From the NCBI RefSeq assembly GCF_001556105.1, contig NZ_LSIF01000007.1:1-50370 (forward strand): a DNA stretch of 50,370 nt, given 5' to 3'. Of the stretch, positions 14,420-23,102 are shown one piece after another (positions within the stretch are counted from its first letter, which is position 1; every line of letters begins with the position of its first letter). A program made the translations under genes and the position numbers. The notes under the pieces were generated by a model. That model saw nothing but the letters and a program-made list of their open reading frames with translations, had not been told where the DNA came from and ran no database searches. This DNA is from Pseudoxanthomonas mexicana (GTDB taxonomy: Bacteria > Pseudomonadota > Gammaproteobacteria > Xanthomonadales > Xanthomonadaceae).

Positions 14420-16360
14420 TCAGCGCGCGGGCAGCGGGTCTTCCTTGTAGATCGCCAAGTGCGGCACGCCGTCGGCGCCGATCCAGCCGCGGTACATGCC
14501 CTCGGTATTGAACGGGAACGCCATGCTGCCGTCAGCACCCAGCGCGATGGCGCCGCCGTCGCCGCCGGCCTTGGGGATGTCGCGGTTGATCACGCCCTCG
14601 GACGCACGCGCGATGCTGTGCCCGGCCAGGCGCACGCGCGCGCAGACCTCGTGCGCGGCGGCGGCGCGGATGTAGTACTCGCCCCAGCCGGTGCCGGAGA
14701 ACGCGCAACGATCGTCGGCCCACGTGCCGGCGCCGATGATCGGCGAATCGCCCACGCGGCCGTAGCGCTTGTTGGTCATGCCGCCGGTCGACGTGCCCGC
14801 CGCCAGCTGGCCCTTCGCGTCGAGCGCCAGCGCGCCGACCGTGCCGAAGTAGGCCTTGCCCGGCAGCTCCAGCGGCGTGTTGCTCGCCTGCGCCTGCTTC
14901 TCTTCCTTCAGCGCGTTCTGCAGTTGCTGCCAGCGCTTCTCGGTGCGGAAGTAAGACGGATTGACCAGCGTCACGCCCTGCTCCTTCGCGAAGGCTTCCG
15001 CGCCTGCACCCACCATCATCACGTGACGCGACTTCTCCATCACCGCGCGCGCCAGCGTGATCGGGTTCTTGACCCGGTGTACGCCGGCGACCGCACCGGC
15101 CTTGCCGGTGGCGCCGTCCATGATCGACGAGTCGAGTTCGTTCTTGCCGTCGTGGGTGAACACGGCACCGCGACCGGCGTTGAACGGTGGCGCGTCTTCC
15201 AGCACGGTGATGGCGGCGGTCACCGCATCGAGTGCCGGCTTGCCAGCCTTCAGCTGCGCATGGCCCGCGCGCAGCGCCGCTTCCAGCGCCTGGCGTGCGG
15301 CCTCTTCGTCGGCCGGCGTCATGCCCGCGCGCTCGACACCCGCACCACCGTGGATCACCAGCAGCGGCGAGTCCATCGCCACCAGCACGCCATTGCGCAC
15401 GGCGTAGTGGCGTTCGGCGGCCGGCTTGTCGACGCGGCCGCTCGGCAGGTGCAGCACCGAGTCGACGCCGGCGATGACGGTGTCGACGCGATCGAGGTTC
15501 ATCGCTTCGTCTTCGACCTGCTTCTGCGCGAAGCCGCCCTTCACTATGGTGGCACCAGCGCCCGGCGCGGTGGCGTACACGCGCGCGCTGCCATCGCCTT
15601 CCACCGCGACGGCGGCATCCTCGTCCACACCCAGACCCAGGATCGGCCGCCCGGCCATCGACTCGGCCTTGGCGACGAAGGCGATCAGGCGACCCAGGCG
15701 GTTGCGTTCGCTGAAGTGCGTATCCGTCAGCACGCCCTTCAGCAACGCCAGCTGCAGGAAGCCCGTCTCGATGGTGTTGTCGGCGCCGAGCGGATCGGCG
15801 AGCGCGCGCGGGCTGATCTGGCTGCCGCCGTCCATCGCGCCGTACAGATACTCGCCCTGCATCGCCAGGCCGGCGCTGGTGCCGCCGAGCGGCTTGCCTG
15901 CGGCGACATGCGCGTCGAGCGCCGCGCCGACCGGCGTGCCGCGCCAGTAGCGCACGTAGCGCGACTGGTCGCCGCCGGCCAGGAAAATGCCGTCGGCGCG
16001 CTTCAGGCTGCGCAGCACGGCGGGATCGCTCGCGCTTTCGCGATCACTGAAGACATACGTCTCGACCGACACGATGCCACCGACCTCGTTGAAGAATTCT
16101 TCACCGATCTCGCCGGCCTGCGACGCGCGCAACACGACGATGTGGCCGTTGCCCGCCTTCTTCATGAACCAGTGCATCGCATCGAAGTTGCGGTCGCCGC
16201 CGCCCATCAGCAACAGGCCCGGCTGCACCTGGCCCGGCGTCTTCGCGCTGATGTCGCCGAGCACATAATGCGCAGGTTCTGCGGCGAGCGCCGGCAAGGA
16301 CAGGGCGAGCGCCACCACGCAGATCGCGCCGCGCTGCAACATGCCGAAGACAGACACCAT
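14420..16360 (-). CDS. Secreted cyanophycinase (S51) - isoaspartyl peptidase (Ntn hydrolase) fusion
   Basis: This 646-residue protein starts MVSVFGMLQRGAICVVALAL with GGGAG nine bases upstream; the signal peptide probably ends at ALAA. Residues 30-325 match cyanophycinase/S51 peptidases: GGDQ at 129-132, nucleophile Ser162 in GGTSAG, His215 in DTHF and Glu247 in GVDED. Residues 333-646 match isoaspartyl peptidase/plant-type asparaginase: VIHGGAG, NAGRGAV, self-cleavage Gly506-Thr507 in GTVGA, then TSTGGMTNKRYGRVGDSP. Cyanophycinase releases beta-Asp-Arg dipeptides from the Asp-Arg polymer, and isoaspartyl peptidases split such dipeptides. One chain could thus perform both steps outside the cytoplasm. 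Self-cleavage would give a cyanophycinase-alpha chain and a beta chain. It is divergent from the ECF/FecR/receptor genes, separated by 118 bases. The activity on cyanophycin is inferred; other isoaspartyl peptides are possible. Confidence 0.88.
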   Translation of the reverse strand: MVSVFGMLQRGAICVVALALSLPALAAEPAHYVLGDISAKTPGQVQPGLLLMGGGDRNFDAMHWFMKKAGNGHIVVLRASQAGEIGEEFFNEVGGIVSVETYVFSDRESASDPAVLRSLKRADGIFLAGGDQSRYVRYWRGTPVGAALDAHVAAGKPLGGTSAGLAMQGEYLYGAMDGGSQISPRALADPLGADNTIETGFLQLALLKGVLTDTHFSERNRLGRLIAFVAKAESMAGRPILGLGVDEDAAVAVEGDGSARVYATAPGAGATIVKGGFAQKQVEDEAMNLDRVDTVIAGVDSVLHLPSGRVDKPAAERHYAVRNGVLVAMDSPLLVIHGGAGVERAGMTPADEEAARQALEAALRAGHAQLKAGKPALDAVTAAITVLEDAPPFNAGRGAVFTHDGKNELDSSIMDGATGKAGAVAGVHRVKNPITLARAVMEKSRHVMMVGAGAEAFAKEQGVTLVNPSYFRTEKRWQQLQNALKEEKQAQASNTPLELPGKAYFGTVGALALDAKGQLAAGTSTGGMTNKRYGRVGDSPIIGAGTWADDRCAFSGTGWGEYYIRAAAAHEVCARVRLAGHSIARASEGVINRDIPKAGGDGGAIALGADGSMAFPFNTEGMYRGWIGADGVPHLAIYKEDPLPAR

Positions 16361-16478
16361 GCCGTACTCCCAAGGTCGAAGGTCGCGGCAGGATGCCACG
16401 CACCGATGCGATGTGGAGACGAAGCGGCGGCCGTCTTCCCCCATGCGTGATCGTGCATCCTTGGGCTAGAGTGCGGCC

Positions 16479-17075
16479 ATGCCCACCGAATTCGACGACT
16501 GGTTCGTCCGCGAGGTCCTCGTCCACGAACGCGCCCTCGCGTTGTTCCTGCAGCGCGCGTGGCCGCATCGCGACGAATGGCACGACCTGCGCCAGGAAGT
16601 CTACGCCCGCGTCTATGAAGCCGCCTCGCGAGTACGGCCGGATGCACCGAAAGCGTTCCTGTTCGCCAGCGCCCGCCACCTGATGACCGACCGACTGCGC
16701 CGCAGCCGGGTGGTGTCGATCGAGCCGGTGGGTGATTTCGAGTCCTCGAACGTCTACCTGATCGACGAGGTGTCGCCCGAACGGTGGACCGGGACCCGGC
16801 AGGCGCTGAAGCGCGTGGTCGAGGCCCTGGACAGGCTCCCCGACCGTTGCCGCGAAGTGGTCTGGCTGCGGCGGGTGGAGGAACTGCCGCAGAAGGACGT
16901 CGCCCGGCAACTGGGCATCAGCGAGAAGACCGTGGAAAAGCATTTGGCTAAAGGGATGCGCCTGATCGCCGACCATCTGTACGGCGGCGACGCCGTGCGT
17001 GCGGCGGACGGGCGAAGGAAGGCCCGGAGCGTCATGGACGAGGACGACGGACATGACCGACAGCAGACAGATTGA
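16479..17075 (+). CDS. FecI-type ECF sigma factor
   Basis: This 198-residue protein has sigma region 2 (LRQEVYARVYEAAS, FLFASARHLMTDRLRR) and region 4 (LPDRCREVVWLRRVEELPQK, GISEKTVEKHLAKGM). It resembles FecI-type factors that are released by a FecR protein when an outer-membrane receptor binds its ligand. The fecR ATG lies inside its 3' end (23-base overlap), so translation is probably coupled. The STN-type receptor follows. It should direct transcription of the receptor and perhaps of the divergent peptidase gene. Confidence 0.93.
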   Translation: MPTEFDDWFVREVLVHERALALFLQRAWPHRDEWHDLRQEVYARVYEAASRVRPDAPKAFLFASARHLMTDRLRRSRVVSIEPVGDFESSNVYLIDEVSPERWTGTRQALKRVVEALDRLPDRCREVVWLRRVEELPQKDVARQLGISEKTVEKHLAKGMRLIADHLYGGDAVRAADGRRKARSVMDEDDGHDRQQTD

Positions 17076-18102
17076 GCAGCAGGCTGCCGACTGGCTGGTC
17101 CGCCGCGATGCGGACGGCTGGACGGCGCGCGAGCAGACGACACTGGACGGCTGGCTGGGCGAATCGCCCCGCCACAAGGTGGCCTTCCTGCGCCTGCAAT
17201 CCGCCTGGGCCGAAACCGGCCGCCTGCAGGCCCTGGCCGCAGGCTTGCCAGCGGGTACGCTGCCACCGCGCCGCTTGTCTGCCGACAGCACTGCGGATGC
17301 GCGCCCGGACCTGCGTGGCATCACCTTTGCACCGCGGCATGGCGCCGGGCATGGCGCCCGCATCCCGGGTTGGCGCAACGTCGCCGCCGCACTGACGCTG
17401 GTGGCGGCAGGGTCTGCCGCGTGGGGCGGCTGGCAGATCAGCGGACGCGAGCAGGCGCAGTACGCCAGCACCGTCGGCCAGATCCAGACAGTGACACTGC
17501 CCGATGGCTCCACCGCCACACTGAGCAGCGACAGCCGGCTGGATGTCCGCATCAGCCGCGGCGAACGCAACATCGCGCTGCTGCAGGGCGAAGCGTTCTT
17601 CGACGTGGCCCATGACACACGCCGCCCCTTTGTGGTGGAAACCGGGGGACGCCGCGTCGCGGCCGTCGGCACGCGCTTTTCCGTCCGCCGAGACCCCGGG
17701 GCCGTGCGTGTCGTGGTGACCGAGGGCAAGGTGCGGCTGGAAAGCCAGGCCGGTGCCGATGGCCGTGCACAGCCGGTGTCGCTGTTGCCGGCCGGCAGCG
17801 TGGCCACCGCCGGCCGCAACGGCGTGCTGGTGCGCTCGGTGCCCGTGGCGGACGCGGAGCGCTACCTGGAGTGGCGCGACGGCTTCCTGACCTTCGACGA
17901 CACCTCGCTGGCGGAGGCCGCGAGCGAATTCAACCGCTTCAACACCCGCAAGCTGGAACTGGCCGACGCCACCGTGGCCACGCTGCGCGTGGGCGGCAAC
18001 TTCCGCTGGTCCAATGCCGAAGGGTTCGCGCGCCTGCTGGAACAGGGGTTTCCGGTGCGCGCGGAACGGCACGAGGACCGCATCGTGCTGCACACCCGCT
18101 AG
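17053..18102 (+). CDS. FecR-type anti-sigma factor / signal transducer
   Basis: This 349-residue inner-membrane protein has a cytoplasmic N-terminal DUF4880-like segment (AADWLVRRDADGWTAREQTT) that would hold the sigma factor. One membrane helix follows (VAAALTLVAAGSAAWGG, near residue 115). The periplasmic FecR domain contains VTLPDGSTATLSSDSRL and VVETGGRRVAAVGTRFSV, and a C-terminal STN-like segment ends in LLEQGFPVRAERHEDRIVLH. The C-terminus normally touches the signalling domain of the receptor. In-frame codons before 17053 were excluded because they are read from inside the sigma gene. Full length and all domains are present. Confidence 0.93.
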   Translation: MTDSRQIEQQAADWLVRRDADGWTAREQTTLDGWLGESPRHKVAFLRLQSAWAETGRLQALAAGLPAGTLPPRRLSADSTADARPDLRGITFAPRHGAGHGARIPGWRNVAAALTLVAAGSAAWGGWQISGREQAQYASTVGQIQTVTLPDGSTATLSSDSRLDVRISRGERNIALLQGEAFFDVAHDTRRPFVVETGGRRVAAVGTRFSVRRDPGAVRVVVTEGKVRLESQAGADGRAQPVSLLPAGSVATAGRNGVLVRSVPVADAERYLEWRDGFLTFDDTSLAEAASEFNRFNTRKLELADATVATLRVGGNFRWSNAEGFARLLEQGFPVRAERHEDRIVLHTR

Positions 18103-18128
18103 ACCGGTTCCCTCGCGACAAAGGTCAT

Positions 18129-18156
18129 GGGGGGATTTGCGCGGTTCGTTCGTCCT
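18129..18156 (+). promoter_or_regulatory. Candidate ECF-type promoter for the TonB receptor gene
   Basis: GGGGGGATTT around 18129-18137 is followed, after 12 bases, by CGTCCT at 18151-18156 and then GATAG. A G-rich/ATTT -35 with a CGTC-type -10 is the kind of signal used by FecI-like sigma factors. It lies about 45 bases upstream of the receptor ATG. The match is by eye; a comparison of orthologous upstream regions would decide. Confidence 0.35.
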
Positions 18157-18200
18157 GATAGCCAATAGGTGCCATACCGAGCACCCCGGGGAGAGAGTCC

Positions 18201-21200
18201 ATGCGGTACCCAATGCGCGTCCTGTTGTTGAGTACGGCCTGTAGCGTGGCACTCGCCGCGCAGGCCCAGGCGGCCCCCGGCCGCATCGACCTGCCTGCGG
18301 GCGACCTGACCGCGGCGCTCAATACGCTGGCCAAGCAGTCCGGCACGCAGATGGTCTATCGCTCCGACCAGCTGAAAGGGCGACGCACCAGCGGGGTGCA
18401 GGGCGCCGCCACCACCGACCAGGCGCTGGACCGGCTGCTGCAGGGCAGCGGCTTCCAGGCCAAACGCGACGCGTCCGGTGCCGTGCTGATCGTGCAGGCC
18501 GATGCCACGCCCCGGCGCACGCCGGCGCCGCCCCGTCCCGCGCCACAGGAGACGCCTCCCGGCGGCGGTGTCGCACAGGCCGAAGAACCCGTGACCCAGC
18601 TGGAAACGCTGCAGGTCACCGGTTCGCGCATCAAGCGCGCCGAGATCGAAGGCCCGGCACCGATCACCGTGGTGACGGCGGAACAGATCCAGGCCGCTGG
18701 CCTGACCTCCGTCGCCGACGTCCTGCGCTCGCTCAGCCAGAACAGCGGCAGCGTTTATGGCCAGCAGAACACCACCAACGCTCAGTCCACGCCGGGTGCG
18801 CAGGCGGTCGACCTGCGCGGCCTCGGCCCCAATCACACCCTTGTCCTCATCAACGGTCGCCGTGTCGCCGATTTCCCGCTGCCGCTGAACGGCCGCAGCA
18901 ACTTCACCGACATCGGCAACATCCCGCTGGGCATGATTGACCGCATGGAAGTGCTGACCGGCAGCGCTTCCGCCGTCTACGGGTCCGACGCCATGGCCGG
19001 CGTCATCAACTTCATCCTCAAGAAGTCCATCGACGGCACCATCATCGACTACCGCTACGGCGATACCGAGCGGGGCGGCGGCGAATCCCACAAGCTGACG
19101 CTGACCACCGGCTTCGAACGTGGCAACTTCAACGGCATCGTCGGCGTGGAAGTGATCGACAAGCGTCCGCTGTGGGGGTTCGATCGCCGCAACCAGGATT
19201 CGACCTTCGACGCGCCGACAGCGGAACGCCGCCTCCCCCGCATGACTGCCCAGCTCTACGACTGGGACAACGATCTCAACGTCGCGCCCACCGACAACTG
19301 CGCCGGCATGGCCGGCCTGAACGAAGGGACCACGGTGCTGGCCGAGGATCCCGAGTACGGCCCGTACTGCGGCAGCGACCGCGCCATCGCGTATCGCACG
19401 ATCCAGAACGAGCGCAAGGGCATCACGGCCTACGGCGCATTCGGATTCCGCATCAACGACAACCTGTCCTGGTTCGCCGACGTGCAGGCCGGGCGCCAGA
19501 CCGTCAAGCTGCTGACCGGCACCAACGGCAACCTCGCCGCCAGCGACCACATGGGCTGGGAATTCCACGATCCGGCTTCAACCAACAACTATCGCAACAA
19601 GGTCTTCTATAACGCCAACACGGAACGGTACGAAATCTGGTCCCGCCAGTTCACGCCTGAAGAAACCGGCGGCCTGCGCAACCGCATGAATACCACCACC
19701 CAGAAGACGCTGGCGGTGACCACCGGCTTCGAGGGCACGTTCGGCGATGCATGGAACTGGGAGGCGGCCTACAACCATTCCGAATACAAGGCCGACGTCA
19801 AGATGCCGCGCATCCGCGCGGCGGCGGCCAATGCGCTCTTCCTCGGCCCGCTGCAGGGCTACGACGATGATGGTTACGCAATCTACAATGCGGATCCATC
19901 GCGCCTGTTCAGGCCACTGACAACGGCCGAGTTCGATTCGATCGCCGCCATGTCCACGTGGAGTCCGGTGGCGAAGAACGACAACGTCAGCTTCACCGCG
20001 GACAACTCCAGCCTGTTCTCGATGCCGGCCGGCGACGCCGGTTTCGCCGCAACTCTCGAATACGGTCGTCAGTCCTATCGCATCAATCCGGATCCGCTGG
20101 CGCTGACCGAAGATGCGTACTACGGGCCGCGGTACGGCAACGGCAGCGGCGACCGCAACCGCTGGAGCGCCGCAGCCGAGTTGCGCCTGCCGGTGGCGTC
20201 CACGCTGGAAGCCAGCCTGGCGGGACGCTACGACCGCTACAGCTACGGCAACAAGAACCCGGGCAAGTTCACCTACAGCGCGGGACTGGAGTGGCGGCCG
20301 GTCGACACGTTGCTGGTGCGCGGCTCCTACGGCACCGGCTTCCGTGCACCGGACATGCACTACCTGTTTGCCGGCGACGACTACTACCGTACCCGCTACG
20401 CGACCGACTATTACCAGTGCCGGACCGACGAACCCGGGTTCACCGATGCCGAGTGCTACGACGATGGCAGTTGGGACGGCGCCACGTTCGATGTCTACAA
20501 CGGCAACATGAACCTGGACGTCGAGACCAGCAAGTCCGCGTCGGTAGGCTTCGTCTGGTCGCCGACCGCCAACTTCGACCTGGCCATGGACTATTACAGT
20601 ATCCGTGTGATGAACCAGGTCCAGACGCAGGACCGCGAGCTGCTGCGCATCACCGAGGCGGACTGCCGTCTCGGCGTCACCGATGGCGGGCAAAGCGTCG
20701 ACATCGGCTCGCCGACCTGCGTGGACGCGCTGGCCCGCGTCATCCGCGACGCGGACGGCTACATCACCAGCGTGCGCTTCAGCCCGATCAACATCGCCAA
20801 CGAGGAGACGTCGGGCGTGGACGTCACCGCCAACTACCGGCTGCAGACCGCCAGTGCAGGCGACTTCCGCTTCAACGGCAGCTACACCTGGGCCAACAAG
20901 CACACGCGCCAGCGTTATCCGGGCGATCCGGAAGAAGACATGCTGGACGTCGGCTTCAGCGCCACCACCCTGCCCCGCCACAAAGGCAACATGGGCGTGA
21001 GCTGGGATCGCAATGCGTGGGGCGCCAGCTTGTTCGGCAACTATCTTGGCAAGGTCGCCAACTACGCCAACAATGCCTGGACCGGCGCGACCTGGCGCTT
21101 CAATGCCGGCACGCGCTACGACATCACCGACCATCTGCGCGTGTCGCTGACCGTCAACAATGTGCTGGACAAGATGCCGCCGCGCGACGCGACGTGGTCC

Positions 21201-21293
21201 AACTACCCGTACTACGACACCTCCTGGTTTGACTCCATGGGCCGCAGTTATTACCTGCAGGTCACCTGGAAACTGGGTGGCGCAAAGCTGTAG
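18201..21293 (+). CDS. TonB-dependent receptor with STN signalling domain
   Basis: This 1030-residue outer-membrane transporter has a strong GGGGAGAG ribosome-binding site. A signal peptide ends near AQAQAA. The STN (secretin/TonB N-terminal) domain spans about residues 30-95 (IDLPAGDLTAALNTLAKQSG, DQALDRLLQGSGFQ). A Pro-rich linker follows, then a TonB box region (LETLQVTGSRI) and the plug domain (TVVTAEQIQAAGLTSVADVL, VDLRGLGPNHTLVLINGRRV, GSASAVYGSDAMAGVINF). The beta-barrel carries GTGFRAPDMHYLF and ends YYLQVTWKLGGAKL, without the common terminal aromatic residue. With the sigma factor and FecR it forms a complete cell-surface-signalling set. It resembles the broad receptor group used for peptides, carbohydrates and siderophores. 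The neighbouring cyanophycinase fusion suggests a peptide ligand, but this is inference. Confidence 0.93.
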   Translation: MRYPMRVLLLSTACSVALAAQAQAAPGRIDLPAGDLTAALNTLAKQSGTQMVYRSDQLKGRRTSGVQGAATTDQALDRLLQGSGFQAKRDASGAVLIVQADATPRRTPAPPRPAPQETPPGGGVAQAEEPVTQLETLQVTGSRIKRAEIEGPAPITVVTAEQIQAAGLTSVADVLRSLSQNSGSVYGQQNTTNAQSTPGAQAVDLRGLGPNHTLVLINGRRVADFPLPLNGRSNFTDIGNIPLGMIDRMEVLTGSASAVYGSDAMAGVINFILKKSIDGTIIDYRYGDTERGGGESHKLTLTTGFERGNFNGIVGVEVIDKRPLWGFDRRNQDSTFDAPTAERRLPRMTAQLYDWDNDLNVAPTDNCAGMAGLNEGTTVLAEDPEYGPYCGSDRAIAYRTIQNERKGITAYGAFGFRINDNLSWFADVQAGRQTVKLLTGTNGNLAASDHMGWEFHDPASTNNYRNKVFYNANTERYEIWSRQFTPEETGGLRNRMNTTTQKTLAVTTGFEGTFGDAWNWEAAYNHSEYKADVKMPRIRAAAANALFLGPLQGYDDDGYAIYNADPSRLFRPLTTAEFDSIAAMSTWSPVAKNDNVSFTADNSSLFSMPAGDAGFAATLEYGRQSYRINPDPLALTEDAYYGPRYGNGSGDRNRWSAAAELRLPVASTLEASLAGRYDRYSYGNKNPGKFTYSAGLEWRPVDTLLVRGSYGTGFRAPDMHYLFAGDDYYRTRYATDYYQCRTDEPGFTDAECYDDGSWDGATFDVYNGNMNLDVETSKSASVGFVWSPTANFDLAMDYYSIRVMNQVQTQDRELLRITEADCRLGVTDGGQSVDIGSPTCVDALARVIRDADGYITSVRFSPINIANEETSGVDVTANYRLQTASAGDFRFNGSYTWANKHTRQRYPGDPEEDMLDVGFSATTLPRHKGNMGVSWDRNAWGASLFGNYLGKVANYANNAWTGATWRFNAGTRYDITDHLRVSLTVNNVLDKMPPRDATWSNYPYYDTSWFDSMGRSYYLQVTWKLGGAKL

Positions 21294-21315
21294 TCCGGGA
21301 GCGCATCGCAAACAG

Positions 21316-21339
21316 AAAACCCGCCTCACGGCGGGTTTT
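21316..21339. terminator. Bidirectional rho-independent terminator
   Basis: AAAACCCGCC (21316-21325), loop TCAC, GGCGGGTTTT (21330-21339) form a perfect 10-bp stem with A and T flanks. It lies between the rightward TonB receptor and the leftward acyltransferase, so it can end both transcripts. Confidence 0.9.
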
Positions 21340-21360
21340 CCTTGTTCGCACCGCTCCGGC

Positions 21361-21957
21361 TCATACCGTCCCGCGATTCTTCCCCTGCCACGGCCGGTAC
21401 CACTCGCGGATCGCGGCCATGTCAATTTCCATGTCGCCGGTCGGGTAGTACACATCGCCAATGCCGACCGTCTTGTCCGGATAGTTGAAGTACGCCATCA
21501 GGATGGGGACCTGGGCCTGGTGGGCGATCTTCAGGAAGCCGCCCTTCCACTTGTCCACGCGCTTGCGCGTGCCTTCCGGGGTCAGCGCGAACCACATCTT
21601 CTCGGACTGCCGCAGCATGCGCACCGCCTGCTCCACCGTGCCTTGCGGCGAGCTGCGGTCCACCGGCACCACGCCCAGCTTGCGCAGCAGCGGCGACAAC
21701 GGCCACCAGAACAGCTGCGCCTTGCCGAGCACGCGCACCTGGAAGCCCATCGCGATCTTCGCCGCCATGCCCCAGATGCCATCCCAGTTGGACGAGTGCG
21801 GCGCCACGATCATCACCAGCTTCGGGAGGTCCGGCAGCGTGCCGGTCACCTTCCAGCCGAAGGTGCGCAGGAACGTGCGCCCCATCCAGCGGGTGAACCG
21901 GTTCGGCGGCACCTGCGGCATGTTGGGTGGAATGCGCGGAATGATGTCGTCGCTCAA
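21361..21957 (-). CDS. PlsC-like lysophospholipid acyltransferase family protein
   Basis: This 198-residue protein shows the acyltransferase HX4D motif in APHSSNWDGIW and a second block PEGTRKRVDKWKGGF. Members move acyl chains onto lysophospholipids or related acceptors at the inner membrane; the exact acceptor is not clear. No ATG is close to a ribosome-binding site. A TTG at 21957 has GGGAG eight bases upstream and gives the start (M)SDDIIPRIPPNMPQVPP, which resembles relatives. The first in-frame ATG, at 21921, would lose 12 residues. The TTG follows the arfB stop by four bases, so the pair is translated as an operon. Confidence 0.85.
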   Translation of the reverse strand: MSDDIIPRIPPNMPQVPPNRFTRWMGRTFLRTFGWKVTGTLPDLPKLVMIVAPHSSNWDGIWGMAAKIAMGFQVRVLGKAQLFWWPLSPLLRKLGVVPVDRSSPQGTVEQAVRMLRQSEKMWFALTPEGTRKRVDKWKGGFLKIAHQAQVPILMAYFNYPDKTVGIGDVYYPTGDMEIDMAAIREWYRPWQGKNRGTV

Positions 21958-21961
21958 ACAG

Positions 21962-22396
21962 TTACTCCCAATGGCTTTTCTGCGAACGGCCACGCTTGAC
22001 GTCGCTGCGCTCGCGCTTGGCGTCCAGGCGGCGCGCCTTGGCGGCGCGCGAGGGCTTGGTGGCCACGCGCTTCTTCGGCACCGCCAGCGCGGCGGCGATG
22101 ATCGCCGCCAATCGCTCGCGCGCATCCTGCCGGTTGCGGTCCTGCGTGCGGAAGCGCTGCGCGTCGATCACCAGCACGCCCTCGTCGGTCAGCCGACGGT
22201 CGCGCCTGGCCAGCAGACGCTCGCGCAAGGCATCCGGCAGCGACGGCGAACCGGCCACGTCGAAGCGCAGCTCCACTGCCGTCGCCACCTTGTTGACGTT
22301 CTGCCCGCCGGCACCACTCGCGCGCACGAAACGCTCGACCAGTTCGTCGTCAGGAATCGCCAGTGTCGGCGTGATGTCGAGTGCGGTACTCCCCAT
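21962..22396 (-). CDS. arfB: Alternative ribosome-rescue factor ArfB (YaeJ)
   Basis: ArfB hydrolyses peptidyl-tRNA on ribosomes stalled at mRNA ends. The 144-residue protein has the catalytic GGQ motif in ASGAGGQNVNKVAT, near residue 32, and the class-I release-factor-like core. The C-terminal tail is strongly basic (KPSRAAKARRLDAKRERSDV), as needed to enter the empty mRNA channel. The start MGSTALDITPTLAIPDDEL matches the family, and the longer upstream frame was rejected. It is followed by the acyltransferase and divergent from the DUF2059 gene. Confidence 0.93.
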   Translation of the reverse strand: MGSTALDITPTLAIPDDELVERFVRASGAGGQNVNKVATAVELRFDVAGSPSLPDALRERLLARRDRRLTDEGVLVIDAQRFRTQDRNRQDARERLAAIIAAALAVPKKRVATKPSRAAKARRLDAKRERSDVKRGRSQKSHWE

Positions 22397-22520
22397 GCCT
22401 GCGATTGTAGTCAGGATGCGTGTCTGTTCGCAGTGCAGCTGGGGTGATTGGCCGACGATTAACACCAGATTTACTCCCTGGCAGGCACCCTGTGGCCCCG
22501 CTCGACGCCGCACGCACCGC

Positions 22521-23078
22521 ATGACCCGTCCGCCGCTGAATGCCTTCCGCCTGCCTGCCTGCCTGCTGGTGCTCCTCACCCTGGCGTTCGCCGGACCGGC
22601 ATCAGCCGCTGAACCCACCGATGCGGACATCGACCGCCTGCTCACGGCCTCGCGCGCCGAGAGCCTGCTGGCGGGCGTCGTGCCGCAGATGGAAGCGGTG
22701 CAGCAGCAGGAGTTCGACAAACACTTCGCCGGCAGGGAAATGACCGACGAACAGAAGGCCGAAGTGGCCCGCATCCAGGCCAAGACCCAGGAGATCGTGC
22801 GCAAGGCGCTGTCGTGGGACGAGATGCGGCCGGTGTACCTGGACGTCTACAAGAAGACCTACACGCGCGACGACGTGCGTGCGATCACCAAGTTCTACGA
22901 AAGCCCCGCGGGCAAGCGCATGCTCGACAAGAGCCCGGCGCTGATGCAGAACATCATGACCGCCGTGCAGCAGAAGATGGTGCCGATGCTGGAAGAGCTG
23001 CAGGGCGAGATCAGGAACATTCCGGTCACGCCGCCCCCGCCGGTATCGCCGCCTCAGAAGCGCAGGCGCACGCGCTGA
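22521..23078 (+). CDS. DUF2059 domain periplasmic protein
   Basis: This 185-residue protein begins MTRPPLNAFRLPACLLVLLT with a clear signal peptide ending near ASAAEP. The mature part is helical and contains VYKKTYTRDDVRAITKFYES followed by PAGKRMLDKSPALM, the typical DUF2059 core. It ends with a Pro- and Arg-rich tail. The domain is common in periplasmic proteins of Proteobacteria and its role is not established. The gene stands alone, convergent with ung across a strong inverted repeat. Confidence 0.9.
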   Translation: MTRPPLNAFRLPACLLVLLTLAFAGPASAAEPTDADIDRLLTASRAESLLAGVVPQMEAVQQQEFDKHFAGREMTDEQKAEVARIQAKTQEIVRKALSWDEMRPVYLDVYKKTYTRDDVRAITKFYESPAGKRMLDKSPALMQNIMTAVQQKMVPMLEELQGEIRNIPVTPPPPVSPPQKRRRTR

Positions 23079-23102
23079 GTCCTGGGCGTGGCTTCGCGTG
23101 GC

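Noticed and set aside
14309..16450. A 713-codon rightward open frame opposite the cyanophycinase fusion
   Set aside because: It mirrors the real gene, shows no motifs and is rich in Arg, His and Gln, as expected for antisense of high-G+C coding DNA.
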